DNA of 64,000 nt from Bursaphelenchus xylophilus (lineage: Eukaryota > Nematoda > Chromadorea > Rhabditida > Aphelenchoididae), in the NCBI GenBank assembly GCA_904066235.2, contig CAJFCV020000002.1, forward strand, positions 10,292,001-10,356,000. The letters are read 5' to 3'. The position numbers and the translations under genes are program-made. The notes beneath the pieces are model-generated. The model saw only the letters and a program-made list of their open reading frames with translations. It was not told where the DNA came from and made no database searches. Shown here piece by piece: positions 34,862-45,754 of this stretch (positions within the stretch are counted from its first letter, which is position 1; each line of letters opens with the position of its first letter).

Positions 34862-35119
34862 TCAGCGGGGGAAAAGCGGAACTTTCGGAGCTATTAAATT
34901 TTTATTTTCCCCACGAAATGTTTTGTTCCAAAATCCAAAAATAAATCGTCCCGAGGGTATCCTGAAACCGCTGGAACATCTGTCCAAAAAATATAACCAG
35001 CTCGCGCCGAAATTTTGAAAACAAACCCGCCGAACGTCGTGAAAAAAAGCGCCGCGGTATGGGGGTTTCTGGGCGATTTTCACGAGATCTGCGCATTTCC
35101 GGTTCAGATCGGCTTTCAT
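34862..35119 (-). CDS. ORF of 85 codons, unrecognised
   Basis: Minus-strand ATG-started frame MKADLNRKCADLVKIAQKPP, YRGAFFHDVRRVCFQNFGAS, ending LIAPKVPLFPR and TGA. It is a GC-richer island in the middle of the GCACNGTGC field and holds none of the motifs itself. A second minus frame is open across it, so which one is coding, if either, is unsure. Confidence 0.28.
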   Translation of the reverse strand: MKADLNRKCADLVKIAQKPPYRGAFFHDVRRVCFQNFGASWLYFLDRCSSGFRIPSGRFIFGFWNKTFRGENKNLIAPKVPLFPR

Positions 35120-35199
35120 TTTGATGTATTTTGGGAGCGAGGAACCGCGAGCTGATTAATTTCGAGCTCGAAAAGTGTTTTGAGAGTTTTTTGAAAATT

Positions 35200-36480
35200 A
35201 TTTTTTTTGCACAGTGCGGTGAGTTTGGGGTGTCTGCACAGTGCAGAAAACTAAGAAAAATCGCACAGTGCAAATTTTTTCTCTGTTTTTTTTTTTGCAC
35301 GGTGCGGTGATTTTTTAGTCTCCGCACAGTGCAGAAACCTGAGAAAAATCGCACAGTGCAATAATTTTGTGGCGACAAAAAATTTGATTGCACGGTGCGA
35401 AAGTAGCCATTTTTTCTTATTGTTTGCAGTGTGCAGATTATCTCACTTTTTTCGCACAGTGCAGAAGCCTGAGAAAAAAATGCACAGTGCAAGCATTTTT
35501 TTTTTGCACAGTGCGGTGATTTTGGGATGATTGCACAGTGCAAAAAGCAGAGAAAAAGTGCACAGTGCAAAGAAATGTTTTGGCCGACAGAAAACTTGCT
35601 TGCACGATGCAAATTATTTTCGTCATTTTTTGCACCGTGCGGTGATTTTGGGCTGACTGCAGAGTGCAAAAAGCAGAGAAAAAATGCACAGTGCAATAAT
35701 TTTGTGGCGACAAAAAATTTGATTGCACAGTGCGAAAGAATCCATTTTTTATTATTGTCTGCACTGTGCAGATTATCTCACTTTTTTCGCACAGTGCAAA
35801 AGCCAGAAAAAAATGCACACTGCAAGGATTTTTTTTCATGTTTTTGCACAGTGCGGTGATTTTGGAGTGTCTGCACAGTGCAAATTTTTTTTTAAAATTT
35901 TTTTGCACGGTGCGGTGATTTTTTAGTCTCCGCACAGTGCAAAAAGCAGAGAAAAAAATGCACAGTGCAAAGAAATTTTTTGGCGACAAAAAATTTGATT
36001 GCACAGTGCGAAAGAATCCATTTTTTCTCATTGTTTGCACTGTGCAGATTATCTCACTTTTTTCGCACAGTGCTTCTTTAGCGACAAAAACCTTGACTGC
36101 ACAGTGCAAATTATTTTCGCCATTTTTTGCACCGTGCAATGATTTTGGGCTGACTGCACAGTGCAAAAATTTGAAAAACAATGCACAGTGCAAAGAAATT
36201 TTTTGGCGACAGAAAGCTTGCTTGCACAGTGCAAATTATTTTTTCGCAATTTTTCGCATGGTTCGGTGGCTTTGGAGGGTCTGCACAGTGCAAAAATTTG
36301 AGAAAAACTGCACAGTGCAACGAAGTTCTTTAGCGACAAGAACCTTGACTGCACAGTGCAAAGAAATTTTTTTTGACGACAAATAATTTGATTGCACAGT
36401 GCGAAAGCATAAATTTTTCTTACTTTTATGCACTGTGCGGAAAATTTTGCTGTTTTTTCGCACGGTGCAACAAAATGAAA
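35200..36480. repeat. dense GCACNGTGC field, part 2
   Basis: Blocks GCACAGTGCGGTGATTTTGG, TGCACAGTGCAAAAA(T/G)CAGAGAAAAA TGCACAGTGCAA, AATTTTTTGGCGACAAAAAA TTTGATTGCACAGTGCGAAA and TGTTTGCACTGTGCAGATTA TCTCACTTTTTTCGCACAGT GC recur many times. Roughly one motif per 25-30 bp, the highest density in the window. Repeat order is shuffled, not a clean tandem. Confidence 0.95.
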
Positions 36481-37069
36481 AAAAATTCACACAATCAAAA
36501 ACTCAACATATCAAAAAAAAATCAAATTTTGGAACGGCCAAAAAATAAAAAATTTCCTGTTATATAAAACCAAATCCACAAAGAATTTCATGTGTAATTT
36601 CGAAACCCAGACTGAGAAAACCTTGGTCTTATAACTCGGATTTCCTGAGCTTTCTGCCATTGTGTGGGAGAAATAAGAATGAAAAGAAGTGAGTCATCTC
36701 GACAAAGCAACAGGTAAGTTGTCTTACTTTCAGCAAAAATTTTTTTAAACGTGTTTTAAAACGGTGAAATCAAAAAAAAAATGGTTTGGAATTGATGCCT
36801 TCAAAAAAAAAAACGATTTGCCACCTCTACTTTGGTGATAGAAAAATTGAAAACAACTGTATTTCGTTCTTACAAGGAAAGTACTTCTATGGGGTATAAA
36901 GTTACAGTTCGAAAAATATATCAAAAAAATCGCAGAATTTTTCTGATTCAGAATGTGTAAAAATAAGCTGCCCAATTTTGGTTTGTAAGGGCGAAAAACC
37001 GTCACAACTTTTCTCGCAACGCCACAATTACATTGAAACTACTACTAATTAAGGTGCAGTATAAATCAA

Positions 37070-37290
37070 ATTCGATTCCTTCCGTTCACACCGCGGTGAG
37101 CGGTTGGGTTTCCTGCCGACGATGCCGTTGCGGGCAACAACCCCTCCGGAGGATGGCAGAAGCTCAACCCGTGGCAGGACCTTCTTGAGGATTGGCACAC
37201 TGGAGAACCGACGTGACATCCCCATCTTTCATGGCTCGTTTCTCTACTTTTGATAGATGATCAGCGGAAATAAATTGAAATTGAATTAAT
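37070..37290. other. GC-rich block ending in AAATTGAAATTGAA, possible retroelement 3' end
   Basis: A lone GC-rich block (CACCGCGGTGAGCGGTTGGG, GCAACAACCCCTCCGGAGGA, CTTCTTGAGGATTGGCACAC) runs into AATAAATTGAAATTGAATTA A. The short repeated tail recalls the ends of some non-LTR elements. No ORF, no family recognised. Confidence 0.3.
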
Positions 37291-37880
37291 CAAATTTGAT
37301 ATTTTGAGGCTTGGCAAGATGCCGGGGTTTACTTGAGCTCCAAAAAAACCTTTTGAATTGGTAGAAAGCTTTGTCAAAAAGGCATTTGCGTGGTGTTGCG
37401 AGGGAAGTTCTGAGGACTTTTACCCTTACAAACCCAAAGAGGGCAGGAAATTTTTACACATTCTGAATCATAAAAAATTTGCGATTTTTTAATATATGTT
37501 TCGACCTGTAACTCCATACCCCATATCAGTACTTTCAAGATGCCCACAAACAAACAAAAAATATCTGGAGTTAATTTGTCACCTCTAGTTTGATGATAAA
37601 AAAACAAAAAGCCACTGAATTTCCTGCTTAAAAAAACCAAGGTATTACTTTCAGGCCCATCTCCAACAAGTTTAACCGAGTAAACTTACAAAGCCCCCAA
37701 AGGCCAAACAACACACGTAATTGCGAAATTTCGAACCCGTCCCAAACTGCCCGATTAAAAGTTCCCGGCCCCCAAAGTTTGCACTTGTAAGTTGAAAAAC
37801 ATACAACGAACATACGACGTGCGCGAAAAAAAACAATGAAAGGGAACTGTTCGCTTTGACCCAAAAGCCGACTTTCTTTT

Positions 37881-37973
37881 GTGTGTCCCGGCGAAATTGA
37901 TCGGCAGACAATAGAACGAGGCTGCTCGCACGCAACTCTCCACGCAATTCACTCGCTCTACGTCGGCGATGAG
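37881..37973 (+). other. exon-like segment with good donor
   Basis: Plus frame CPGEIDRQTIERGCSHATLH AIHSLYVGDE ends at GATGAG|GTAAGA. Both minus frames are open over the same DNA. No clear acceptor. Listed because the donor is near consensus. Confidence 0.22.
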
Positions 37974-37979
37974 GTAAGA

Positions 37980-38890
37980 TGGAGGGGAGATCTGCGACTT
38001 TTTTGGGGTTTGCACAGTGCAGACAGAGATTTTTTGGAAAAATGGGCTTTTGCACTGTGCGTTGGAAGTTGAGGAGGATTTTTCGTGGAACCGTGCAATA
38101 GCCGGCTAGATATTTAAATTTTCACATAACACAAGGGTGTTCTGTGTCTCACACAAATTTTTCGGTGACACTTTGGATTTTTTTTTGGGTTTTGCACAGT
38201 GCAGACGAGATTTTTGGAAAAATTGAAATTTGCACTGTGCAGTGGAATTTGAAGGATGATTTTTGGTTGCGCAGTGAAAAATACGTGAAGACGACAAGAT
38301 TTTTTTAGGCAGTGTAAAGAAAGTTTTAAGCAAACTATTCTGCACTGTGCGCTCAAAAAAGGAACAAATTGACCTTTGTTTGCATTGTGCACCAAAAACT
38401 GAAATTTCGTTTCTTGTTTTGTCATATGAAATTCAGCCGTTTTATCGCACGATATATTTTTGGCATCCTTTTTCGCTTCTTTGCACAGTGCATCGAGAAT
38501 TTAAACTTTTGTCTTTGCACTGTGCGGAGAAAAAATGAAAAACTTCCCACTGCACCGTGCGAAAGACTGCAGAATTTAAAATTTACATCGCAAGTTAGAT
38601 TTGGAACTTTTTTCAAGCAACTCAAAAATTTTACATTGCCTTAGGTCATTTTTGCATTGTGCAATGAAGAAAATTAAAATTTGACTTTGCACTGTGCAGA
38701 GAAAAAATGTGAAATTCCACACTGCACAGTGCGAAGGACTACAAAATTTAAAATTTTCTTTGTGTGTAAAAATTGAAAGTTTTTGGACAGCCTGACAAAG
38801 TTTTTTATCGCTTTATGGCCCTTTTCCACGGTCCAGTGATAAAAATTAAAATTTGACCATGCACAGTGCAACAAATTTCAAAATTTCGAC
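37980..38890. repeat. GCACNGTGC field, part 3
   Basis: About twenty motifs in loose repeats containing GAAATTTGCACTGTGC, TGTGCGGAGAAAAAATGAAA and GTGCGAAAGACTGCAGAATT TAAAATTTAC. It ends at the exon at 38,921. Confidence 0.88.
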
Positions 38891-38920
38891 ATAAAAAGTC
38901 AAAGACAAAAAATCGCTCAC

Positions 38921-39244
38921 CTGAATAGTGTTCCCCACAATTTGAAAGTACTCTCCAGAGTCCCACGCATCTTCCATCCAGCAATCTCCATCCTCATCCA
39001 TTGGGATGTCTTCCAAACTCCCATCATACAATTCCACCTCATGTTCTTCATCACTGCTGATCAGCTGCTTACTGTCATGCTCTGTGCGATCTAGGGAAGA
39101 GTCTCTGGAGCCGAAATGCCGCACGACCGAAGCGGCAAGCCGAACCGGCGAGGCTGAGACAAGGCGACGTTGCAGCCAGTCCAGCTTGATTTGAGGAGGG
39201 GAAGAAGGTTGAGGTTCTGTTGAAATGGCAGCCTGTTTGGCGGA
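38921..39244 (-). CDS. internal exon of an unrecognised acidic protein
   Basis: A 324-nt segment (108 codons, phase 0 at both ends) between acceptor TTTGTTTCAG and donor CAG|GTGAGC. Reads SAKQAAISTEPQPSSPPQIK, LDWLQRRLVSASPVRLAASV, VRHFGSRDSSLDRTEHDSKQ, then an acidic LISSDEEHEVELYDGSLEDI, MDEDGDCWMEDAWDSGEYFQ. Consensus splice sites and codon bias make coding likely. Acidic and Ser-rich with two Trp; no domain recognised. Flanked by GCACNGTGC fields on one side and an inverted-repeat element on the other. Confidence 0.62.
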
Positions 39245-39358
39245 CTGAAACAAATATTTAAAAATTCGCAAAAAAGTCAATGTTATGTCCATTTTCACAT
39301 ACGCCGAAAAGGCCAAAAAACGACCGAATAAAGAACTCAAAAGAATAAGACCAATAAC

Positions 39359-40185
39359 TACAGGGTGGCGCATCTTTGTGGACCGATTTGAATTGGCTAT
39401 AACTTCTTTAGTTTTCGGCCAAATCTTAAAATTCTTTTTTTCCCTGAATCCTCTGACAACCCCATTTTGTTTCATACCAAATATGTTATACATAGTAAGT
39501 GTATATCTACAGTTACAGTAAGAATAGAGGCCAAAAGTAGTAAAAAAAGGCTAACAGGGGAAGTACCCCAAGTGCGACGCTCAGATTTTGATGAAACTTG
39601 GCACAAATTTAGAGTAATTTTTTCTAAGATATATACGAGAATCCTAGCTTGCGCTTTGCAGAAGAAACCGAGATTTTTGGATCGAAAGTCGGCCAAAATT
39701 TAGGACTTTTTGCCGAATTTTGGCACGAAAAGTTTCATGCCTATTTCTATCGTAAAGGATAATTTTTCTACAAAAAATCAAATTTTTCCGCACGAAACTG
39801 CCAAAGTTATGGCCAAAAAGCGCTTTTCTCTCTGACCGCTCTCCACGTTGAGTGTGCTCTCTCGGCGGCAAAAATCGTTCGATTTCTCGGCGGCGCCCGC
39901 AAAGCGCGAGCTAAAACTTTCAGGAATTGATATTTAGTCCATACCCGACGTGTGTGCAAAATTTAAAGAAAATCTGAGCGTCGCACTTGGAGTACTTCCT
40001 CTGTCAAAAGAGTAAGGCCAATAACTATTAACTAAGCCCATTTATTGTCCATAAAAGAAAGTATATAACATATTTCGTATTAAAAAATAGGGACGTCTGA
40101 GAATTCACGGAAAAAAGGAATTTGGCCAAAAACTGAAAAATTTGTAGCCTATTCAAATCCAGCCGAAAAATTGCCGCACCCCGTA
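39359..40185. mobile_element. inverted-repeat element with about 95-bp arms, interrupted by another
   Basis: The left arm (TACAGGGTGGCGCATCTTTG ... GATTTGAATTGGCTATAACT ... TTTTCGGCCAAATC) is matched by the inverted right arm (40,083-40,185, ending GCCGCACCCCGTA). Between the arms sits the separate element 39,554-40,014. TA at both ends again suggests TA target sites. Confidence 0.75.
39554..40014. mobile_element. inverted-repeat element, ACAGGGGAAGTAC family, copy 1 (nested)
   Basis: ACAGGGGAAGTACCCCAAGT GCGACGCTCAGATTTT at the left; inverted AAAATCTGAGCGTCGCACTT GGAGTACTTCCTCTGT at the right. 461 bp. Core blocks TCTGACCGCTCTCCACGTTG and AAAGCGCGAGCTAAAACTTT C. Inserted in the element 39,359-40,185. 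Confidence 0.85.
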
Positions 40186-40217
40186 TTTTATTATTTTTTT
40201 GTTATTCGTCAAAATAA

Positions 40218-40612
40218 TACAGGGTGGTTCAGCTAAGTTCGCGGATGTAGAATGCTTATAACTTTTTATAGGATTGTTCAATTTTTATGAAATACCAAAG
40301 ATTGGCAAAATTGGGCCAATTTTGCATAGCTGGGATCGCTCTGTTCACCATCATTCCCCGGTACCAGCGAGCGGTGACACCGCAATTCAAAAATTTTTGA
40401 AAATTAAATTTTTTTAAAAATTTACGTGAAAAAGCATGTTTGACTTTGAAGGGTCATAACTCGACGTAGGATTGATCGTTTTTAATGATCTGTTTTTTAA
40501 ACAAAATGGCAACTACTAAGGAATAAAATGAGCTATTGCTCATAAAAATTGAACAATCCTGTAAAAAGTTATAAGCATTTTACATCCGCAAACTTAGCTG
40601 AACCACCCTGTA
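40218..40612. mobile_element. long-TIR element with TACAGGGTGG ends
   Basis: TACAGGGTGGTTCAGCTAAG TTCGCGGATG at the left is inverted at the right as CATCCGCAAACTTAGCTGAA CCACCCTGTA. The inverted arms run on for about 75 bp (TTATAACTTTTTATAGGATTG and so on). TA at both outer ends suggests TA target duplication as in Tc1/mariner-type elements. 395 bp, non-coding. Confidence 0.88.
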
Positions 40613-41059
40613 GTATGCTAGCAAAAAAACTTCATAGATTTATAATCTTCTTTTTCTCAATGTAAAATACATACATCTGTCAGTTCCAAAAAAAACCTCG
40701 GATATTTCAAAAACTAAAAAATTTTGCCAATATTTCCACCGCCACCACCCTCCATTATCCCCTTCCGTTTATGCGCTACCATAACTCATACTGCATAAAC
40801 AGCTCGAGTGCCATAAAAAGCGGTTGTGTTAACTCCTACAAATGGGCCAACAGCCGCGATTAAAGACGCCGCTTTCAAAGAACACAGACCGTTCAGCGCT
40901 AAATAATCTGCCCTCGGGGAAATATCGGAATGGCCACTGAAGAAGAGGCGCTTCTTGGCCGCCGAAATCCGCCGTCGATTGTCTATAAATTCGAATGGCA
41001 TTCAGGGATGAGTGAATTGTTCGAAAAAAGAGGTAAAAATAGATGAAAAATGAGAGTTT

Positions 41060-41210
41060 ATCGGTCTGTCGGGAAAATAATGGGCACTCTGCCGCAACGA
41101 ATATCGCATCGCCGCCGAGAAAATGAATTGTGTCAAAAATCAAATTGCTTTTCAATTCAGTGAAGTGATTGGCACAGCGATTGTGCTCATTATTTTCCCG
41201 ACAGACTGAT
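41060..41210. mobile_element. miniature inverted-repeat element, CAGTCTGTCGGG family
   Basis: ATCGGTCTGTCGGGAAAATA ATGGGCAC at the left and GTGCTCATTATTTTCCCGAC AGACTGAT at the right. The core has the family's CGCATCGCCGCCGAGAAAAT GAATTGTGTC block. No ORF. Confidence 0.85.
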
Positions 41211-41339
41211 GGTTATATCTTATCAAAGGAAACATTTTATTTTTTCTGTTCATAGTCTGAAAACGAGGAAGAATTGCAACCAAAACTTAAAATGAAAAGG
41301 ACCTTTGTATAACAAAACAATTTTTAAGACCTCAGGCTA

Positions 41340-41765
41340 AATTTTATGCTATTTTCTACCGTAGAAGCAAGGCCCAAACCTTTGCAGAGGCCGTCAAAAC
41401 ACTTTGTTATGTTTCCACAAAAAAAAAAAAAAATTTCGATGACAAAGATACGGCCAAAAAGTGTTTTTCCCGCTTACCGCTCTCCGAGTTTTTGTACTCT
41501 CTCGGCGGCAAACATCTCCCAATATCTCGGCTGCTCTTGGAAAGCGCTAGCTAAAACTTTTAGGAATTGATATGTGGCGTATTATCGAAATGTATGCAAA
41601 ATTTGAAGAAAACCTGAGAGTCACACTTGCACGGCAACCCGAAATAGATGAAAAAATTTTTCTTTTGCGACATTTTGTTTGATTTCAACCGATGCAAAAT
41701 GGGCGAAGTGTCGAAAGGAGCGAAGAAACACTTTAGGTTGCCGTGCACTTGGGGTACCCCTTTAT
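41340..41765. mobile_element. decayed ACAGGGGAAGTAC-family element
   Basis: Shares GACCGCTCTCCGAG-like and GAAAGCGCTAGCTAAAACTT TTAGGAATTGATATG blocks with the intact copies. Ends are lost. Contains GCACGGCAACC and its inverse GGTTGCCGTGC, 41,630-41,745. Confidence 0.55.
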
Positions 41766-42404
41766 TTATTGTTACCTAGACAGCTTGGGGAATAAAATTG
41801 AAAATTAGGGTAAAATACGAGTTATGGAAAACTCCGAGACAACGAAGCCTGCCTATAACAAACATTTTTTTCTGATCTTTTGAGAGTCAATTATAGGCCA
41901 AAAGTACATTTTTTCTGCATATAAAAATCGTCGGTTGGTTCGGAAAAGCGCATGCTCAAAATCTCGCATCGGTCTAAAAATAAGAGATTTTTCATTCAAA
42001 TTTGTGTCAGGTTACATTAAGATCTAAGCGTTGACATTTATACTGTTTTTTGCGAAAAAATAAACCTCACAATGTCAGTAACCTATATGTTGTAGTCGAA
42101 TTTGTCGTTCTAATAAACTCATACTGCAAGCAAGCCCTTTTAACACCCCAACAGCCACCAAAACCCCGCTTCCAAAACGTACTATAACATGTTTAAACTC
42201 GAATACATATAACATTCCACAACTATGCAAGACCCAACTCTTTGCAGAGGCCGTCAAAACACTTCATTGTCCTCGCAATTCCCCAGACTTATCACCCCGA
42301 AAAAAGCCCTGAAGAATCCGCGGCGCTCAACTAATAAAATCAACTTTTTCGCTTTTTCGTTGGCATTTCATTTCGCGAAACCCGAAAAAAGCGAATGCCC
42401 GCAG

Positions 42405-42555
42405 GGTCGGCGTCTCCGGGGACCCAAACAAATTTGAAAAATTGCCGGAAAACCGAGGGACATCAATTCGGGTCGGTTATGGAAACATCATATTTCGCGC
42501 GCGCCTACATCATTCCGCGGGATTAGACGGGGGGTCGGAAATTGACGAGAAATGA
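42405..42555 (+). CDS. possible terminal exon
   Basis: After AATGCCCGCAG the plus frame reads VGVSGDPNKFEKLPENRGTS, IRVGYGNIIFRARLHHSAGL, DGGSEIDEK and TGA. The same frame is open back to 42,312 (RIRGAQLIKSTFSLFRWHFI). GC-rich with purine-first codons. It sits between two inverted-repeat elements. Function unknown. Confidence 0.35.
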
Positions 42556-42646
42556 CAGTAAAATATTCGAAATTGGAAATGGAATGCGACTTTTTTGGAA
42601 GCCGATTTGGCTTCTTTTTGGTCGATTTGCTCAAAAAGTTAAGAAT

Positions 42647-42787
42647 ATCAGTCTGTCGGGAAAATAATTAGCGCAATGTCGCTGAACTGAAAAGCAGATT
42701 GATTTTGCCGCGATACAATTCATTTTCTCAGCGGTGGCGCGATTTTCGATGCAACAGAGGACTCATTATTTAATCTACAGACTGGTA
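42647..42787. mobile_element. miniature inverted-repeat element, CAGTCTGTCGGG family
   Basis: Left end ATCAGTCTGTCGGGAAAATA ATTAGCGC; core TTTTGCCGCGATACAATTCA TTTTCTCAGCGG; right end decayed to ACTCATTATTTAATCTACAG ACTGGTAT. Confidence 0.75.
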
Positions 42788-42799
42788 TTATAAAGTTAA

Positions 42800-43440
42800 A
42801 AAGTTCCAGGTGCGACGCATTGATTTGCTTTTAATTTTGCACACAGTTCCAGCACAGGTCCAATGAAAATTGAAGAAATTTTTAGTTTGCGCTTTGCCGG
42901 CCAAGCCGAGATATTGAACAATCTTTACGGCCGAGAGAGTACGCTAAATGCGGATGACGGTCAGAGAAAAGCACTTTTTGGCAATAACTTTGTTGGTTTT
43001 GTGCGGAAAAAAATCAATTTTTTGATGAGTATTACTCTCTGCGATAAAAATATGTGCGAAACTCTCTATGTTAAAAGTTCCAAAACTCTGTCATTTTTTA
43101 CCAACTTTCGGTCTAAAAATCTCTTTTGTTTCCGTAAAGTGCAAGTTAGGGGTCTGGATGTGCTCACCTCGTATTTTACAATAAAAAATATGTTTTTATA
43201 TACTTGTAGCAGCAAAGCCTCGTCTGTAAAATCACAAAAATCAACAAAAAATATGAAAATTTTCATACCAAAAATTAGCAAAAAATACCTCATTTAAGCC
43301 AATCTTCGACCTAAAAATCTCAGTCGTTTCAACAAATCGCTTGCTCAGAGTCTGGCATATACATTATAAAAAAAAACAATAAATTTGCCCCGAGTTTTGT
43401 CAAAATCTGAGCACTGCACTTGGCGCTCTGTCCCTGTAAA
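42800..43440. mobile_element. decayed ACAGGGGAAGTAC-family element
   Basis: Carries the family's inner blocks (GCCGAGAGAGTACGC, GGTCAGAGAAAAGCACTTTT TGG, GTCAAAATCTGAGCACTGCA CTTGG) spread over about 640 bp, so it holds an insertion or a distant variant. A long plus ORF here (42863-43297) is a by-product. Confidence 0.5.
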
Positions 43441-43708
43441 CAAATTCAAACTTTTCACAGCGATTCACAAGGGACTTAAAAAAAGCTTCGGTTTACAGTG
43501 GTTTTTGCTGTCAAATTCGAGGCTATTCTTCAATTTTAAAGTACGCAAAAATACATTTTTTAATAGTATCCATCATACTTTCCCATTATTGGTTATCATA
43601 AAATTTGGTTGCGTTACTTCTAGACAAAATAAAAATTTGGCAAGAATCAAACAAAAAAGTGCCCTTCACCAGATTTTGACCAAAAACGGACTTTATGAAC
43701 ATACTGAT

Positions 43709-43865
43709 ATCAGTCTGTCGGGAAAATAATGAGCCCTCTGTCGCATCGAAAATCGCATCGCCACCGAGAAAATGAATTGTGTCGCGGCAAAATCAAATGG
43801 ATTTTTACTTTACCGACGCGATTGGCGCAACGACTATGTGCTCATTATTTTCCCGACAGGCTGAT
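43709..43865. mobile_element. miniature inverted-repeat element, CAGTCTGTCGGG family, intact ends
   Basis: Both ends are well preserved (ATCAGTCTGTCGGGAAAATA ATGAGC and its inverse, with AGGCTGAT at the right). The core has CGCATCGCCACCGAGAAAAT GAATTGTGTCGCGGC. About 157 bp. Confidence 0.88.
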
Positions 43866-44289
43866 AATTTATGTATGTACACAAAACGAAATTTTTTATT
43901 TTGTTTTTCATTATGAAAAAACCCTCTCTATAACGTACAAGGCCAAACTTTAGGTTTTAAAAAATGTGTAGGTAAGTACTTCAAATGCGGTGCTCAGATT
44001 TTGATAAAATTTGAAAAAAAATCTATAATTTTTTACAGAATCTACACGAAATTCATGTATCGCGCTTTGCAGAAACGGTGTAATAAAAAAAATTAGTCTT
44101 AATTTTGTCCCTTTTCATCAAAATCTGAGCGTCCCAATTGCAGCGCTTTCCTTGTAAAATCCATTCGAATTTCAAACAAAAAGGCCTGGAGACGACCTTA
44201 ACCTACGGTAAACCAAACATTAAACACCGAGCCAATATGTTTAGCTTTCCATTTGACTTCACAGCCCAAACCCAAACCCTCCCCGACCT

Positions 44290-44620
44290 CCCCATGCGTT
44301 TGTTTCAGAGCTGCCGAAACAGTATCACGCGTGATGCCGTTCCGGCCACCCCCGAAAATCTTAACAAATCCGTTAGAAAAATGTCATTTTCCGGCCAAAA
44401 AATCGGGTTTTTGGCTCCGAAAAAAGGCCCGAAAAGATGCGGCCCAAGACGCTGTTCAAACTTGTTCACACCATTGCCGAATGAATCCCGGCCCGCCGGG
44501 CGCGACAATATCCGCACCACGGCCCCGTCCGGACCCGTGTTTATTTTCGGGTCCGGAAATTGTAAAGAAGATTGGAGAAGAAGTAATTGGAAAAGGTCAA
44601 TACAGTAGGAGGAGGACAAA
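44290..44620. other. GC-rich exon-like island, strand unresolved
   Basis: Two plus frames and one minus frame are open together. The minus reading contains PDGAVVRILSRPAGRDSFGN and VNKFEQRLGPHLFGPFFG; one plus reading contains KNLNKSVRKMSF-like and PAGRDNIRTTAPSGP segments. No pair of splice sites settles it. Confidence 0.22.
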
Positions 44621-44759
44621 GAGCTGTGGTGGGATGGATTTGAAGTCAATTTTACTTTTTGCAACGCCTTCAAATTGGAGAAGATAGGTGATTTGTAGGC
44701 CAAAAATGGGGTAAATCGACCAGAAATGCTAAACATGAAAAAGAAATTTAACAAAATAG

Positions 44760-45320
44760 GGCCAAGTAAGACGATATTTGGATATACTTAAAATTTCGAT
44801 CAAAAATGGGCAGGTTGGGCAAGTTGCCCAAAAATTGGGCAAATCGATCAGAAACGGGCAAATTTTTAAAACAAGGTTTACTAAAATGAAGTCAAAAGTA
44901 GGATGATATTTAGATATATTTCAATTTCGACAAAAAAATGGGCCGAGTGGGCAAGTTGCCCAAGATTGGGTAAATCGACCAGAAATGGGCAAACTAGACA
45001 AAAATATGGCAAAATAAAAAAAAAATCGGCAGCCAAATCAGCTCTTGCCAAAACCTATGCAAATTTGGGCAAATTGGACAACTTGCCCAAAATTAGACTC
45101 AATGCCAAAAAAAGAACAATTGACCTTAAAAAAACCAAATTTAGCTCTTGGTAGGCCAAATTGAGCAAAAGTGAACAACTTGTACACCTTGGCCAAAAGT
45201 ACAAAAATTACTTTTTGACTAAAATGGGCTCAACACCAAAAAAACACAAAGTTTGCCCAAAAAAGGTCATATTTAGCTCTTGGCCAAATCAAATGGGACA
45301 AATTGAACTACTTGACCAAA
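44760..45320. repeat. TTGGGCAA / TTGCCCAA repeat field, left
   Basis: GGGCAAGTTGCCCAAAATTG GGCAAATCGACCAGAAATGG GCAAA and variants, including two near-copies at about 44,800-44,870 and 44,930-45,000 (AAGTAAGACGATATTTGGAT AT). The half-sites GGGCAA and TTGCCC alternate and could pair. Confidence 0.75.
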
Positions 45321-45754
45321 AGGTGAGAAAATTGGGACTATAGACTGCCTCAAATATACCTTCAGAAGAATACACGATAAAAAATATTTTAATACAATTT
45401 TACAACCATTTTTTATCAACTTCTCGCTGAAAAGTTGCATAGCTTGAACCCCCTCACTTCTTTCCATTGGAGTTTTCGAGCTAACCAAATTAGGTTGTTA
45501 ACTTGATTAGGGACACGCTGTTGGGCTTTTTTTGGTCTCTGAATCTTCCGAGTTACGCAATAGTATTTATGGCTTTACTTGGTTTTCGACCTCAAGGATG
45601 AAGTGCAGTTAGGAAAAACACAGAGGTGTTGACAAACATAGAAGAAAATTAAAACTGTTGAGTTGCACCAGTCCGTTCGCAAAATTTTGGAGTTATTTTT
45701 GCGACATGGACTGTAAGAAAACAAAAGTGCACCTAGCACCAGAGATTGCCACGG

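Noticed and set aside
32881..36490. Many long ORFs rich in CTVQ, LHCA and FCTVR peptides
   Set aside because: These are translations of the GCACNGTGC motif in different frames and have low-complexity A/T-rich linkers; both strands are equally open.
42863..43297. 144-codon plus ORF
   Set aside because: It lies inside a decayed inverted-repeat element and repeats that family's non-coding blocks.
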